Positions 7,936 through 20,800 of a stretch of 35,117 nt of DNA are shown one piece after another (positions within the stretch are counted from its first letter, which is position 1; each line of letters begins with the position of its first letter). The translations under genes and the position numbers were made by a program. The stretch lies in assembly GCA_027577415.1 (NCBI GenBank), contig JANBQS010000109.1, positions 1 to 35,117 of the forward strand, read 5' to 3'. The notes under the pieces were generated by a model, which saw nothing but the letters and a program-made list of their open reading frames with translations, was not told the origin of the DNA and searched no databases. Origin of the DNA: Coemansia sp. RSA 922 (lineage: Eukaryota > Kickxellomycota > Kickxellomycetes > Kickxellales > Kickxellaceae).

Positions 7936-9594
7936 ATGTCGAGTCTTGTATCGCCAGCTCAACGACTTTCCTCTGACGTTGTACGCCTGGTTATTCAACA
8001 CCTCGTTAGAGAGACAAGGCAGCCGTCTGGCCTTGTGACATGCAGCATGAGCTTATTACAGGGACTGCTATCTGTAAGCTCCACTTGGAGGCAGACAGCT
8101 CTTGAGTACATGTGGCGATATCATCACTTAATCATAAGTGAGAGTAAAGATGTAGTTTATAGTAGCCTACCTAAATGGTTTGACTACTACCGGCTTTCTC
8201 ACAAGACTGCGCATATGGTTAGAGAACTCAGTCTAAACGTCCCATGGGCCCGCCTATTTAAAGGCGAGGCCTATGAAATTTTGATAGACTACATTGGAGA
8301 ACCACTAACTTTGCCTCTTGCACGCAAGCTCCGAATCGTGATTACCAATGAATTGGGAAATTCAGATTATTTAAATGTTAGTGCTATCAACAATGCTGTA
8401 AAGTTTGCTCAATTGCTTCGGTCATTGACTCCAGCAGTGACATCAGTAGAGGTAAAGTACGAAGAAGGTGATTTAACATTGCACAAGTTTGAGGAGAGAG
8501 CGTTGGGAGAGTTTCTAAAGTCGGTATATGGCAAAACCCAACCTACAATGCTAGATATAACAGAAGTCAACTTGAACCAAACATATGTTATTGACTGTAT
8601 CTCTCAACTAACTTCATTAAAATTGTGTTGTGTAAATGCATTAAACGTTGAAACTTGTCTAGCTCATAAATGTGCTGCTACGCTTCGACAGCTAGAGGTT
8701 ATGACAGGCAGCCCTAAGGCACTGTTCTATGATTCTGATAACAACGTTGTAGTTTACCCTAATTTGATAGATTTGGAATTGGGCGCATATCCCCGTATCC
8801 GTCCAGCAGACAAAGAAACAATAGAGAACATTGTGCCATTCCCTAGCTTAAAGAAATTATCAGTTCCAAATGCATACCCATTTGGTGATGATGTGCTCTT
8901 CCGAGGCAATAGTGATACACTAGAGCAACTGCTATTGTCTATTGATGGAGACGACTTAACAATGCTAAATAAGTATCGGGTATTTGGAAGAAAGTACAAG
9001 GTCTTGCGCATTGTCAACATCAGAGAGGCACCTACCAATTTGGATCTCACTCGTTTACCAGAAACCGAGACAAACAAACTGCTTGGGGATCTGTTATACA
9101 CTTCTCGCATATTGAATATTGGCACTGAGTTGTTGGCCATAAGGCTAATATCAGCAGCACAAGTGGGACATGGCTTTAAGCACATTCAAAAGCTTGATGC
9201 GCCTTGGGTCAAGCTGTCTCTATTTAACATCCTGAGCTTAGTGAAGGCACTTCCGTCCCTCTCAAAGCTTGTATGCGGCGTAGATGGACTTGGCTCAGAA
9301 CTCAATCACATCAAGGCTGAAGAGTTGCCAGCACATGTTAGCTCTACATATAGCAATGCAGGGAAGAGTTTGTGGAGCTGGTACATAGCTTCCTACAGTA
9401 GTCATCGCTATAGTGAAGGAGTGACATGCATCCTGCTAATGGCGTTTGCATGCCCAAAATTACGCCGAATAAGATTGAAGAAAAGAGATATCTTTTCTTT
9501 TAAAGCCGGGATCGCAGAGGTCCTTGCGAGTGAACCCTATAGCAAATTTACTTCACTGCTTAGTCGCCTTCTTGATGGTATTTATTGTTTGTGA
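7936..9594 (+). CDS. F-box-like/leucine-rich protein, copy 2 (intact)
   Basis: A 552-residue protein starting at the first ATG of the frame (7936). The N-terminus shows an F-box-like pattern: SPAQRLSSDVVRLVIQHL, then LLSVSSTWRQTALEYMWR around residues 38-60. The body is an irregular leucine-rich array, with phrases such as YPNLIDLELG, FPSLKKLSVP, PFGDDVLFRGNSDTLEQL and LSLVKALPSLSKL. It ends with a basic LRRIRLKKR segment and a helical tail. It is closely related along its length to the broken copy at 9951-11628. By family analogy the role is an SCF substrate receptor; no substrate is indicated. Codons are AT-rich compared with midasin next door. Confidence 0.8.
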   Translation: MSSLVSPAQRLSSDVVRLVIQHLVRETRQPSGLVTCSMSLLQGLLSVSSTWRQTALEYMWRYHHLIISESKDVVYSSLPKWFDYYRLSHKTAHMVRELSLNVPWARLFKGEAYEILIDYIGEPLTLPLARKLRIVITNELGNSDYLNVSAINNAVKFAQLLRSLTPAVTSVEVKYEEGDLTLHKFEERALGEFLKSVYGKTQPTMLDITEVNLNQTYVIDCISQLTSLKLCCVNALNVETCLAHKCAATLRQLEVMTGSPKALFYDSDNNVVVYPNLIDLELGAYPRIRPADKETIENIVPFPSLKKLSVPNAYPFGDDVLFRGNSDTLEQLLLSIDGDDLTMLNKYRVFGRKYKVLRIVNIREAPTNLDLTRLPETETNKLLGDLLYTSRILNIGTELLAIRLISAAQVGHGFKHIQKLDAPWVKLSLFNILSLVKALPSLSKLVCGVDGLGSELNHIKAEELPAHVSSTYSNAGKSLWSWYIASYSSHRYSEGVTCILLMAFACPKLRRIRLKKRDIFSFKAGIAEVLASEPYSKFTSLLSRLLDGIYCL

Positions 9595-9950
9595 AATTCC
9601 TTTGGATTGATGGCAACTACTGATACTTTATTTTATCTGCATTTTATTGATAGTACATTTATTCTATACATGCTATAAAAATACAATAGCTCTACACTTG
9701 GTAGTATTTGTGGTCCACTAGCAGGTAGCATCGTGATATTGGAAAGCACTGTTTCTCTCTCTCCTTTGGCTCCTTTGCTAAGCCTAGCCCAAAGGGATGT
9801 TTTAAAGGCGGCAAAGAAATTGAACAGCTTAGAGAAAAAAAGCTTTGAGGATTTTCCATCCACTCTTTCCTTCACTTCATTCTCTTTCAACCATTTTTTT
9901 TACCAAGCCCGCCAACTTTGGCTTATTTCAATCAGCTATTACTAGCCACC
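9595..9950. other. Intergenic region between F-box-like copies 2 and 3
   Basis: No gene is supported. The right part is pyrimidine-rich, like the leader of copy 2, and ends in the strong initiation context GCCACCATG. Confidence 0.45.
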
Positions 9951-11628
9951 ATGTCCAGCCACTTGTCACCAGCTCAATCTCTCCCCGTTGACGTTTTACG
10001 CTTAATCCTTCAGTGGGTGACGCTAGAAAAAAGGTCGCTCCTAAATGGTGATAGCTACTACCTGGATCCCCTCAAGGAGTTGCTGACCGTTTGTTCATCT
10101 TGGCGACAGGAGGCCCTGGAGTTTCTGTGGAGGCATCTCAACTTTGGCATTGATTCCAAAACCAATGAAGTGCGACTCCGATGCCCGGGGTGGGTTGATA
10201 ATAATGCTCTGCCACACAATGTTACTAGTTTGGCTAGGGAGCTCTATTTCTTGGTCTCGCTGTCTGGGATTATCAGTGGAAATGCCTACAAACAGCTTGT
10301 TGACTTTATTGGAGACACCAGGTGCTTTCCCTTGGCCAACAAGCTAACTGTTGATATTAAAGAGTACAAGAGTCAGCACATTGATTCCAAAGATATTGCT
10401 ATCGCCCATGCCCTGGACTTTGCCAAGCATGTCAAGTCGATGGCTCCAGCCGCAACGACAGTAAATGTGATATGTGATGGCGAAGGCTTTTTTACTTCAA
10501 GAGAAATTATTGAAAACAACCTTGGTAGATATTTGGACGAAGAAATAGTAGAGAAATTCGCCAGTGTGCTATATCCTGATACGAAACATGCATATCTCAA
10601 GTAGAGTTGGAATTAACCACCTATCAACTTTAAACTCTATTCCACCACTGTCCAAACTAGAGATATACTGTGAGGAATTCTCAGACGCGTACACGAGCCT
10701 GATGCACAAGTCTGCCTATACGCTTCAGTCTCTAGGCATTACTCTAGGTGACGCTAACAAGCTCATTTATGACAAAGATGGAGTCGCTGTTATATACCCA
10801 AATTTGCAGTATCTGCAACTATCTCCAAGTAATCGTTATGGCCCTAATGCAATGGCAAAGTGTTCAACTGCTATACCATTTCCTGTGCTACGCAATTTGA
10901 AACTGAATGACTCATATCCATTTACTGATGATGTGTTATTCCGAGGCAACACTAGAACTTTAAAGTCTCTGGGCTTGTGTTTGGACTACAATGCAATTAC
11001 CACACTTAGCAAGTGTCAGGTTTTTGAAAGCAAACACAAAGTCTTGCGGAGTGTTACAATTAATTGGTACGATTCCTATTGGAATACCCCCGTTAATTCT
11101 GAAGTGAGTGTGGACGAGTTTTTAAACCACTTGGTGGATTCCGCTGAAAGGCTGAGTGCAATGTCATTAGGAATGGGCAAGGTCTGCCTATCAGCTATAG
11201 AACACGGCCAGGGATTCAAGAGTATCAAGATATTGCACTTGTGTGATAGTTTATCAGTTTTTGACGTGTTCAGCATGCTCAAAGCAATTCCAGCCCTTGT
11301 TGAGTTTAGATGTGGTATTAAGAGTCTGGGACCCGAGCTTGATAACATTTCCGACAGTGAGCTACCTGACTACATAGCTTCCACGTATTGTGGTGTGGGA
11401 AAGAATTTTCAAATTTGGGATATGATTTCTCTCAACCACCAATTCATCCCCACATTGATTGGTTTTATGTTGGGTTTGGTGCTACTATGTCCCCAACTCC
11501 GTAAGATAGATGTATGGTATGGTAGTCTTAAAGCGTTTCAAGCAAAGATTGCTGATGCGCTCAACAACCAACTGCTTAGCAAGCATGCGCCTCGGCTCAA
11601 TCGACTTTTGGATATTATTTGTGAGTAA
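9951..11628 (+). pseudogene. F-box-like/leucine-rich protein, copy 3, interrupted by a frameshift
   Basis: The ATG at 9951 has an ideal CCACC context and opens a protein very like copy 2 (SPAQSLPVDVLRLILQWV, then LLTVCSSWRQEALEFLWRH). The frame stops at 10602-10604. Homology to copy 2 resumes in the next frame from about 10590 and runs to a TAA at 11626-11628, including YPFTDDVLFRGN matching YPFGDDVLFRGN of copy 2. The join needs a net shift of one nucleotide, located roughly in 10575-10600. No intron fits: the only GT...AG pair there (10601-10660) is 60 nt, keeps the wrong frame and removes homologous sequence. It is either a young pseudogene or an assembly error; the lack of any other stop favours recent origin. 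Confidence 0.75.
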
Positions 11629-11825
11629 ATCAGTGTCGAAAGTAAAAGTTTTTTTTATCAAGATTACACGCACCTTGCATATCTATACTAGTATATACAC
11701 TATTCCTTGCTTTCTAAATGTCTTGCTCAACGTCAACAAATAATACTTTCATAAATATAGGAGAAAAAAAAACAATTGAAGTAAAGAAATATACCGAATA
11801 TAAAATAATAACCTTGATTTTTTTT

Positions 11826-14800
11826 TTACTGACCGCCAACCAGGCTAAAGTATTGGCGAAGGGTCTCAGCCAAGACAGCTGGTAGGCCGTGGATGTTACG
11901 CAAGACGACATAGAACTTGAATGGGAAAGTATCGAGGTAACGTTCGACGCGCATTTCCATTTTGCCGTCAGGGCCCTTGACAAACGAAACGTGCTGAGTA
12001 TTCATAATCGAGTCCTTCTCCGGGTCAACAGTCGACACACTATCCGCAGTATCGGTGGCAGCGAGGGCTGAGCGATCCAAAACAATAAACACAGTCATGA
12101 TGCGCTGCTCCATGGCGGCACGCACCTGGCGCAAGAGACGCGGATGATCTTGGCACACACCATCAGAAATAACCAACTGCAGACGCCACAAATCAGCCGA
12201 ACCCGTAGCAGCCACCTCATAAAGTCGCAGGGACGCGTCCATGAGCTGCACAACGTCCGTACGGTCGTCAGCAAACGTCAGACGACTAAGAACGCGGGCA
12301 CCAGCATCAGCATCAAATGGACGGTCGAAGGGATGAAGAAGACTGACGGATTCGCCAAAGGATACGACGGAGAGCTGTCCGACTTCCAGCTGGTTAAGCG
12401 CAGTGGTGACTAGCGCCAGAGTCTCGTATGCGAGTTCGACGGCCTGTGGGGACTGTGCCATGGACTTTGAGTTGTCGAGGGCGACCATTACCTGGTACTC
12501 GCGGCGGGCGGGCTTGGTACGACGTAGCCAGATCTTGTCCTTGCGGAACTCAGAGGCAATATAAGGGATAATGCGCTTCATGTTCAGACGCTTGCCCGTG
12601 CGATAGTCGCCGCGCAACTGTGTGGCCTGAGTGGGCGTCAGAATAAGACGCAGTTGCTCGGTCAGCATCAACGACAGGTCGTGGGTCAGTCGCGTGTACG
12701 CCTGCCACAGCTGCATCGCTTGCTCGCTGTCCTGCGCATTGGCACGCCACTCGGCTGTGCGCGTCTCGAGTTCATCGCGCAGCTGGTCGACATCCACCAC
12801 CATCTCCTCGTCGTGCACCTCTTCCTCGTCGCTCATATCGCCATTGGCCTCCTCCTCGCCCGCTAATCCATTGTCGTCGTGGTCGTTGGCGGTTGGGCGC
12901 TCGTCGGCTACCGACTGCTGCATCTGGGCTGCACTCGAGGACTGGTCGCGCTCGCGCTGCGTCGGCTGCTGTTGCAAATTGGGCTTGGAGGGCGGCTGCT
13001 GCGGGGCATCGGTGGCCGGAGCCTGCGGCTCTTCGTCCTCGTCCATAGGCTGGGGCTGTTGCTGCTGATCGCCAGAGTTCTCTTCATCGTCGAGATCCAT
13101 GGGCTGGTGCTCCTGCTGAGCCAACTCTTCTTCGTTAGCGTCGGCCAAAGCAACCTTGTCAAAGGCCTCGTCCTGCTTGACATGCTCAAACTCGGAACTC
13201 TCGGGAGCAGGCGCCTGATCGCTCTCGGGCTGTTCCTTAAGGTCCTTGTCCAGCTTTGGCTGCTGTTCGGCTTCGTCGTCCTTGGGCTCCTCTTCTTCGT
13301 CACGCATGACAATATCGAGACGGCGTTCCCACTTTTCAATGACATCGGCTAGAGTGCGCTCGGGCTGCATATTGCGCTTCTCCTGCTGCTCCTGCTCGCC
13401 GTTGGCCGAGTCGTCTTGCTGCTGTTGGGGCATGAACGACTCTTGTTGCATGGCGCGTTGGCTGGGCTGCTTTTGCGCATCGCTGTCGCGGGCCGAGTCC
13501 GACGGCTTGGCCAGAGCCTGTTGTTGCGCGTCGGTGGAGGCGTTGGGATCGGCGTCATCATTGCCATCGAGGTTCATGGCGGAGTCGATGCCGTCAGTAG
13601 GCTTGTTGGCGCCGCTCTCTTCCATCTCTTCGTCCTCACGCGGCGCCTCGTCCTCGCCACGCTCGCCATCCTCTTCCTCATCGCCCTCCTCTTTCTCTTC
13701 CTCGCTGCCCACATCCTCGCCGTCACTCAGACCCGGCTCACCGTCATCAGCACTGTCGGCGGGCAAGTCTTCGTCGTCGACACGCTCGTCGGCATTCTGA
13801 CCATCGACAGCGTCATCCTTGGGCTCGTTCTCGGGTGCGTCCTCGGCATTGTCTTCGTCCATGTTCTCGGGCTTTTGCTCAATGGGCTCGTCTTCAGGCA
13901 AGTCGTTCATATCGGCGTCAAGACCATCGTCCTCTTCGTCTTCGCCATCGGCTTCATCTTCCTCGTCGCCCATATCCAGGTCCTCGGGCATCTCAAGCTG
14001 CTCGCCGGCGTCCTCGACTTCGGCCATACGGTCAAGAGTATCTTTGTTGACACGGTCGTCGAGATCTTCTTCATCGGCACTCTCGCCGTCGCTACCCTCT
14101 TCCTCCTCCTGGTCGCCATTGTCGCTATCATCGTTGGCCTCGCTGCCGCTATCTTCGGCTTGCTCGCCACCAGAATCAGAATCGCCGCTGCCATCATCTT
14201 TATCGTCGTCGTCACCGGCAACAATATCGGACTTTTCCTTCTTCTTTGACGCCTTACTATCGACCTTACTGTCCTCGCCCTTGTTATCCTCAGGCTCGTC
14301 CTCTTCTTCATCGTCCCACAGCTTTTCGTCTAGTGCTGTGGGGTCGGTAGGATCGACATCGCCCATTTGTTCGTCCATTTCGTTCTCCTCATCGTCAGAA
14401 CTCTCGTCCGAATCGTCATTGTCAGTCTCGAGATCGGCATCACCAAGTTGACCGGCAAAGTCGTTCTCCATGTCAATAGCGTCCTCGTTATTACCGGGAT
14501 CCTCGTTATCGTGGGCTTCTTCGCCTTGAACGCCTTCGACTTGGTCTTCGCCTTCGATTTCATCAGAAACGTTCTTGGCGCCTGCCGTCGACCCCTCGCC
14601 GATACCAGTACCAGAGGCATTAGACTCGTCAGTATCCTCAGAATCGTAGATATCATTGGTACCGAGTCCATGGACAATAACAGTGGTCAGAACGGCGGTA
14701 ACAGTGAGCGCAAACTGTACTACAGTTTTGTGCAAGCCTGCATACAACACGACGACGTGCTGGACCATGAGCGAATAGCGGTTGATCCAGGGGCGCACGA

Positions 14801-17800
14801 AACCCGTCACTAGGTCTTGCGGCACGCCAGGAGAGCTAGCCAGCTGAGTCAGACGCTGACACAGGTGTAGCATAGTGGGTAAGTGGAGGGCGCGCGACAT
14901 CTGCTGCATAAGATCGATACGACGGATAAGCTCTTTGGACGACAAACCCCACATATTCAGCTCCATGGGTTCTGCCTCGAACTGCTTCTCAGCATGGTGA
15001 ATTGTCTGCCAAGAGTTCATGACTGCCGTTGCCCACTGACCAGCGAGCTCAGCCAAAGCCACAGCCGACTCGCGACACTCCATAGTATCGCTGTCCATGG
15101 TACTGGCCTCAAACAACTCGGTGATACGCGTAACGAGAGTACTGACGGGTCCTGTCCATGGGTCCAAGAGCATAGGCGGGAGATCCAAAGCCGCCGCAGA
15201 CGCTAGCGCCTCGCGAACAGCCAATACGGCCTTATGCACGGCGTTCTTGGCAGTAGCCGAGTGCTCGAACAACGCCATGTGCCTGGCAGCATCCACAATC
15301 GACACGCCAGACAGCTGCAGTGCGACGAGCGCCGAGTGCGCCACAGCCAGCGCCGCATTAGCCTTGGTGAGCTCGGCAGCAGCGATTTGGAATCCAGCAG
15401 CCGCCTGCTCAACAACCGGCGCTCTTGCTGCCCAGCCGCCAGCATCGGCAATATGTCTAATGGCAGCGAGAAGCTGAGCCAGAAGCAATGCCAGTTGATC
15501 AGCCAGTTGCTTGAGCAGCACCGTATCTACGCTCTCACTTGCCGTAGTGGGTGCACACCAGACTACAGCAGAATGCATCCACGCGGTAGCCGAGGCTAAC
15601 AGCTCGGCGGCGACACGGCGGTCCTTAGCGACAGTGTGAGCTAGCGATTCGGCCAGTCCAGTGATATGCTGAACTTGCTGGGCGTTGACCTCAGTGCTGT
15701 GCTCGGAGAACGTGGCGGACCTCAGCTGTACGACCTGCGCGTTGAGTCGGAAGAAACCAGCGTTGGCCAATTGCCAACTACGCTGCGCCATCGCCGTCTG
15801 ACCATGCAGGGCGTCGGAGCTCGGCAAAGACGCGACAACACTCACGGCTTGCTGCCAGGCAGCGACATCCACCGGCGCCTGCTTTAGTACAGCCGCTAGA
15901 CCGGTAAGAAGCGCGCCAGACTTTGACTCTTCTCCATCTTCGGCAATCGGTCTGAAGTGACGCTTAAGACCCAGTTCCTGCAAACCCTTGAGTATCTCCT
16001 TGAGTCTGGTACGACGCAAGTTACGCTGTTCGCCCCAGAACTGCTTAATACGCTTTTGGCGCTCTTCGTCGTCTTCAATATACTCGTCGGCTTCCTCTTC
16101 TTCTTCGGCCTTTTGCTTGCGAGACTTTATGATTATCTTCTTCTTGCTCTTTGTCGAAGAATCGTCCTCAGTCTTGGCCGGTTTCTTGCTTCCGGCCGTC
16201 CGCTTGATAAGGTGCTTGGGTGTTTCGACGCCCTGGAAGTGGTTAATGTCGCTGACGATTTGTAACGCAAACTCGTCTAGACTATCGACAAAAGCCGGAG
16301 TGTTACCGAATACCTTGGATTTGAGCATCATCCGACAGAGCTGCTGCAAGGTCGCCGGACTAGCTTCGAGGATTTTCGCAACAGACGCCGATGGAATGAA
16401 ACCCGCCATACGTGTAGCCAACGTAGTATCGACATCAAGACCAAGGACAGAATCCCAAGGTCTCACATCCGAGGCCTTTACAAGTCCCAAACTATTAGCC
16501 ACGGTCATACCGGCATCGCTCAAAGGTACAGTAACAATCTGCACTGTCGGTACGCGGGCTGAGGCAATAGAAGCGGTCTGATAAGCCTGGATGATCTGGA
16601 AAATAGGCTGACTGAGAGCATCTCTCCACTGCTTAATGCACTTTGTCAAATGCTTGTGAGTCTTTTGAGCGCTGGCACGGAGAGCCGCCGGATTGACGTC
16701 CTTCCACGAAGAGATTTTGACGTATTCCGCCAAATCCTTTGCCACAGTCTTTTTCGCCCTAGCCAATTGCTCCCCAATACAAGGAACATACTGCAAATAG
16801 TAATCTATCGCATTAGTCAAAGGCCCGTAGACTGCGTCGGTACGCAAATCCTGCGAGAGATCTTTGGCATGGGCTGCTAGAACAGATGCTCGGTGACTGG
16901 CAAAGGCCGCCAGCATATTGAGTCTGCCACGGAATTCACCCGCTGGACTACCCTGCATGAACTGATCGAGGGCAGAGACCAAAGAGCTGAACTCTGAGGA
17001 TCCGTCTTGGCTCATCAATGAGGCGTAGAGACCGAACCACCATTCACGCGGACGACGAGCAAACTCCAGTTCCTGAGCCGCCAGCAAATGAGGCCAAGCG
17101 TTTAGCTCACGCTGACGCCAGCGGATAATCAGTCGTGCGACGTCGGCCAGTTCCTTGATAGAAACGTCGCGACATGCGTAGGCCTCCCAGTCCTGCGCCC
17201 TAGTGTGGAGCTGCTCCAAAGCCGCCAAAAGCTTAGCCACTGGTGCCGTCACCGGCATAGCCAATAGTCGTTGTGCCATATCGCCGATCTGTTGTAATAC
17301 GGCGTGGTCAGGCCATTCTTCCAACAACCCGGTAACACGCTCGCTGATAGCAAATGCCAGTGGCTTCATGAGAACGGCTTCGCTGGGTACTGCGTCCTTG
17401 TAAAAGTTGTACACTGATACCATACCCAATCCCGAACTAGTACTAATATCATAGTCAGGGTCTCCAGCCACAGTGGTTGCAGAAGCCACGGTCGCTAGCG
17501 CCAAGAGATTGGCACCACGCAGAGCAGAGTCAAAGGAAGCGTGCAAAAGGCCGACTAGCTCCGGACGCATTCGGTGCAGGGATGCAGCCAAGCGGTAGGC
17601 GTGACGCTGAGCCTGCGAGATCAACGCAGGGTGGATATCAGGTCTAGCCGTCAGCACGCCGAACTGAAGCATAACGTACTGGTGGCAGGCAGCGAGAGCA
17701 GCCACAGTGTCTTCGCCAATATCTTGGAATGTCGGCTCATCCACAGGAGTATCATCCTTGTCTTCAAACACGTCTTCAAAGCCAGGGAAAATCTCACCCA

Positions 17801-20800
17801 ACAGCTCCTCGTCAGTCTGCTCCTTGGGTGCCCGATATCTGAACAGATTCGCTGCCTCCGCGTCTCGCTTCTTACGCTCTTCTACAGCGCGCCTGTGGAT
17901 CTCGTAAGCGTCGCGGAATACTATTTCCAAAGCCTCTAGGTCAGCCGGCGACAAAGCACCACGCGCCTGAATGCCAAGCACAATACGGGTAGCCAGCGCC
18001 ACTAGCAACTCGCCATAGGCTGCCAAAGGCGAGGAGCCAGTGGAGAAGAATATCAGAGTCTTGAGTTGCGCCAAAGTACTCTTCAACCGCTCGTTAGACT
18101 CTACGCCAGGAACTAAAGTCATAGGCTGGGTGTAGATCTCGGCAACGAGTCTCGCGTACTCACGCATAGAAGCGTGTACTTGGACCCTACGGATCTCCAA
18201 GAGCTGAGCCATAGCAAATCTGATCTGCCTGACGTAGCCACACCAGATCTGTGCGACATCCCTGTATGACTCAAAGTACCTACGTACGACGCGGTTCTCG
18301 AACTGCTCCAGCGTACCCAGCAGTGCCATGACAGCGCCCTGAGTCTTGGCAAACGCGTCAGAGGACACTGTCTCCATGCCCGAGAGCTGTATATTGAGGT
18401 CGCGCACACGACCAAGCACCGAGGAGACCAAGTTATGAGCCTCCTGCCACAGCTCCGTAAATGAGGGTTCGCCCCTGCCAACTTCCTCAGGCCTATAGAC
18501 GAGCTCAATGGCAGAGTGCTGGCGCTCGAGGTCGGCGACCCGACGAGCAAACGGCACCGTAGCACTGGTGTCTTCGTCGCCAGTCATACTACGCTGGATG
18601 ACGCGGTAGGCGGCAAGGTCAGCGCGACTAATATCCACGTCTTCTCCCAGCCACATCCACTGCGTACGAGCCTTAGCCGCTGGATCCACTGGCCTCTTCG
18701 GCACGGAGATGTGCAAAAGACAGACAGCCACTTCCACCATTGCCACATACGCGGACTCCAGGCCATCGCCCTGAACAGTCAATGCATGACGCACGGCGTT
18801 GGCAGCTGGCTCCACAATATCAGCTACTGGCGCAGCTACCAGCATAAGCAGTCGGTGCCAGTCAGCCGCCAGACCAGCGTCAACCGGCAATGAGACGAGC
18901 GCCTCTAGCACTAGCTCCGAGCACTGCGTAAAGGCCAGTGCCTCTGACACATCGCCCACTGCGCTGACAGCCTGAAGGACCGAGCCCAGCACAGTGGCAA
19001 GCTCATCGGCAGCTGAGGGCACTGGCGGCTGATACAAAGCCAAAGATTTCAGCAGATCGCGGGACTGACGCTCAGCCTGATCGCGGTCGCCCAGAGCGCA
19101 GTCAAGTCGGGGCGCCATACGCCAGGCCATCTCCGTAGCCACAGACTGCGCAAGACGCAAAGCAGGTGAATCAAGCAACGATATCAGTGGGCTGCTGTCA
19201 GCTAGACGCACATACCATAGGTACGAGATATCCGAGCACAAAGACAAAAAGGCCGCAGACTCTGAAGAGCGGTCGTTGGCCAGCCACGCGAGTCTCGTAA
19301 AAGTCAACGCCCACGGTGACTGCTCGCCGACCGACGCAGCAGCAACAGCCGCACGCAGGTCGCTCAGCACCCGGCCACGGAGCAGCGAGCCGTAGGGAAG
19401 AGACCCAGCAGCATTAGACAAGTGAGCCAAGTTCCGCCACAAGGCGAGCTCCTGAATATCAGCAATGACGTCAGCTGGAGTCAACTCCCGAGCCACACGC
19501 TCGACAGTCTCAGTGGACAGGTTTGCTGTGAATCTGGCAACAGCGGCAACGATCAGGTGGCGGTCCTTGCGGCTGACCGTGGCATAGAGCATGGCCAGGG
19601 CCTCGGTGACCGAGTCGCGCTGAGCCGAGTCAGCAGCCGCGGTGAGCGAGGCTTCGAGTGCGCGCGACTCTGCGTCGGGCAGCGTAGTCGGATGCACAAG
19701 CGCCCAGACCCTCAGACTATGCGACGCGTCCAATACCAGGCCCCTCACGCCCAGCACTAGTCTCTGCGCAGTGGCTCCCACCTCGCCCGGCGCCTCTGCA
19801 AGCACCAGGAGCAATGCCAGCATAGCCTCAAACGCCACGGCCAATTCGCTCGCCGCACCGCGCTCACGGGCCATGAGCAAGTGGACCTTGTTCCTGAGCA
19901 AATACAATGCGCGCAACAGGGACACAATACCAGTCATCCGCATACCAGCCGCGATAGCCTGCTCGCTATCGTCAGGCGACGTAACCAGCGCTTCCCACTG
20001 AGCGACTGCCGTGTCGCATCCATCGACGAGATCAAAGATCGTCTGGATGTAGGCTAGGTCGACGTTAGGCCGCTGCAGTACGAGCTCGCGGAGCCCGTCG
20101 TCTGAGGGCCGGTAGTATTCAGCCACCGTGCGTTCGTAACTGAACATTAGTGAGTCAGATAGCGCCTGGTGCCATTGCGCAGCAGGACCAGATACTCGGT
20201 TCAGGGCGCGGGCTAGCCCATGGTTCAACTCGGCGTAGACCGGCGCAGTAGCGAGGACTCCGGGATTAGCTCCGCACTCGGCAGCGAGTGCAGCACGCGC
20301 CTGCACAAGGACTGTAGCCAACTGTGTACCAGCCAGAGCGGTAGATACCACGTCGCTACGCGCAATAGCTTGGAATACGCGAGTGGACAACGAGCCAGGT
20401 GTCAGGGCACCCGAGCTGAGCACAGCCAGCAGCAAACGCTCGCGCTGCATAGGCGACTCGAGTCCCGGCAAGCAATTACCATTAGTAGCCAGCTCCGCCA
20501 TCTGCGCCTGCCATCCAGCCAGCGACACAGCCGACTCTAGGGGATCAGGCGAGTATGTAGGAACAACAAGAGCTGAGTCAGCTTCAGCTTCAGCCACATA
20601 TCCACGCTGGATGCGTTCCGCCATATGCACAGCCTGCTGCACGAGACTGGTCAGCGTAGGCTCGGCCTTCATGCCACCCAACAGCAAGGGCAGACCCACA
20701 GCCTCAGCGACCAGCCGCTGGTCAGCGCCCATTAGGGTCTGGGCTGGCGGCAGTACGCAGATCTCAATACCACGATTACGCATCGCACGGGATAACTCGC

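Noticed and set aside
10601..10660. A GT...AG pair that might be an intron explaining the break in F-box-like copy 3
   Set aside because: It is 60 nt, so it does not change the frame as needed, and it would remove sequence homologous to copy 2.
12631..14813. Many long plus-strand frames rich in Ser, Leu or Val opposite the acidic tract of midasin
   Set aside because: They are the antisense reading of GAG/GAC-rich repeats and have no independent support.
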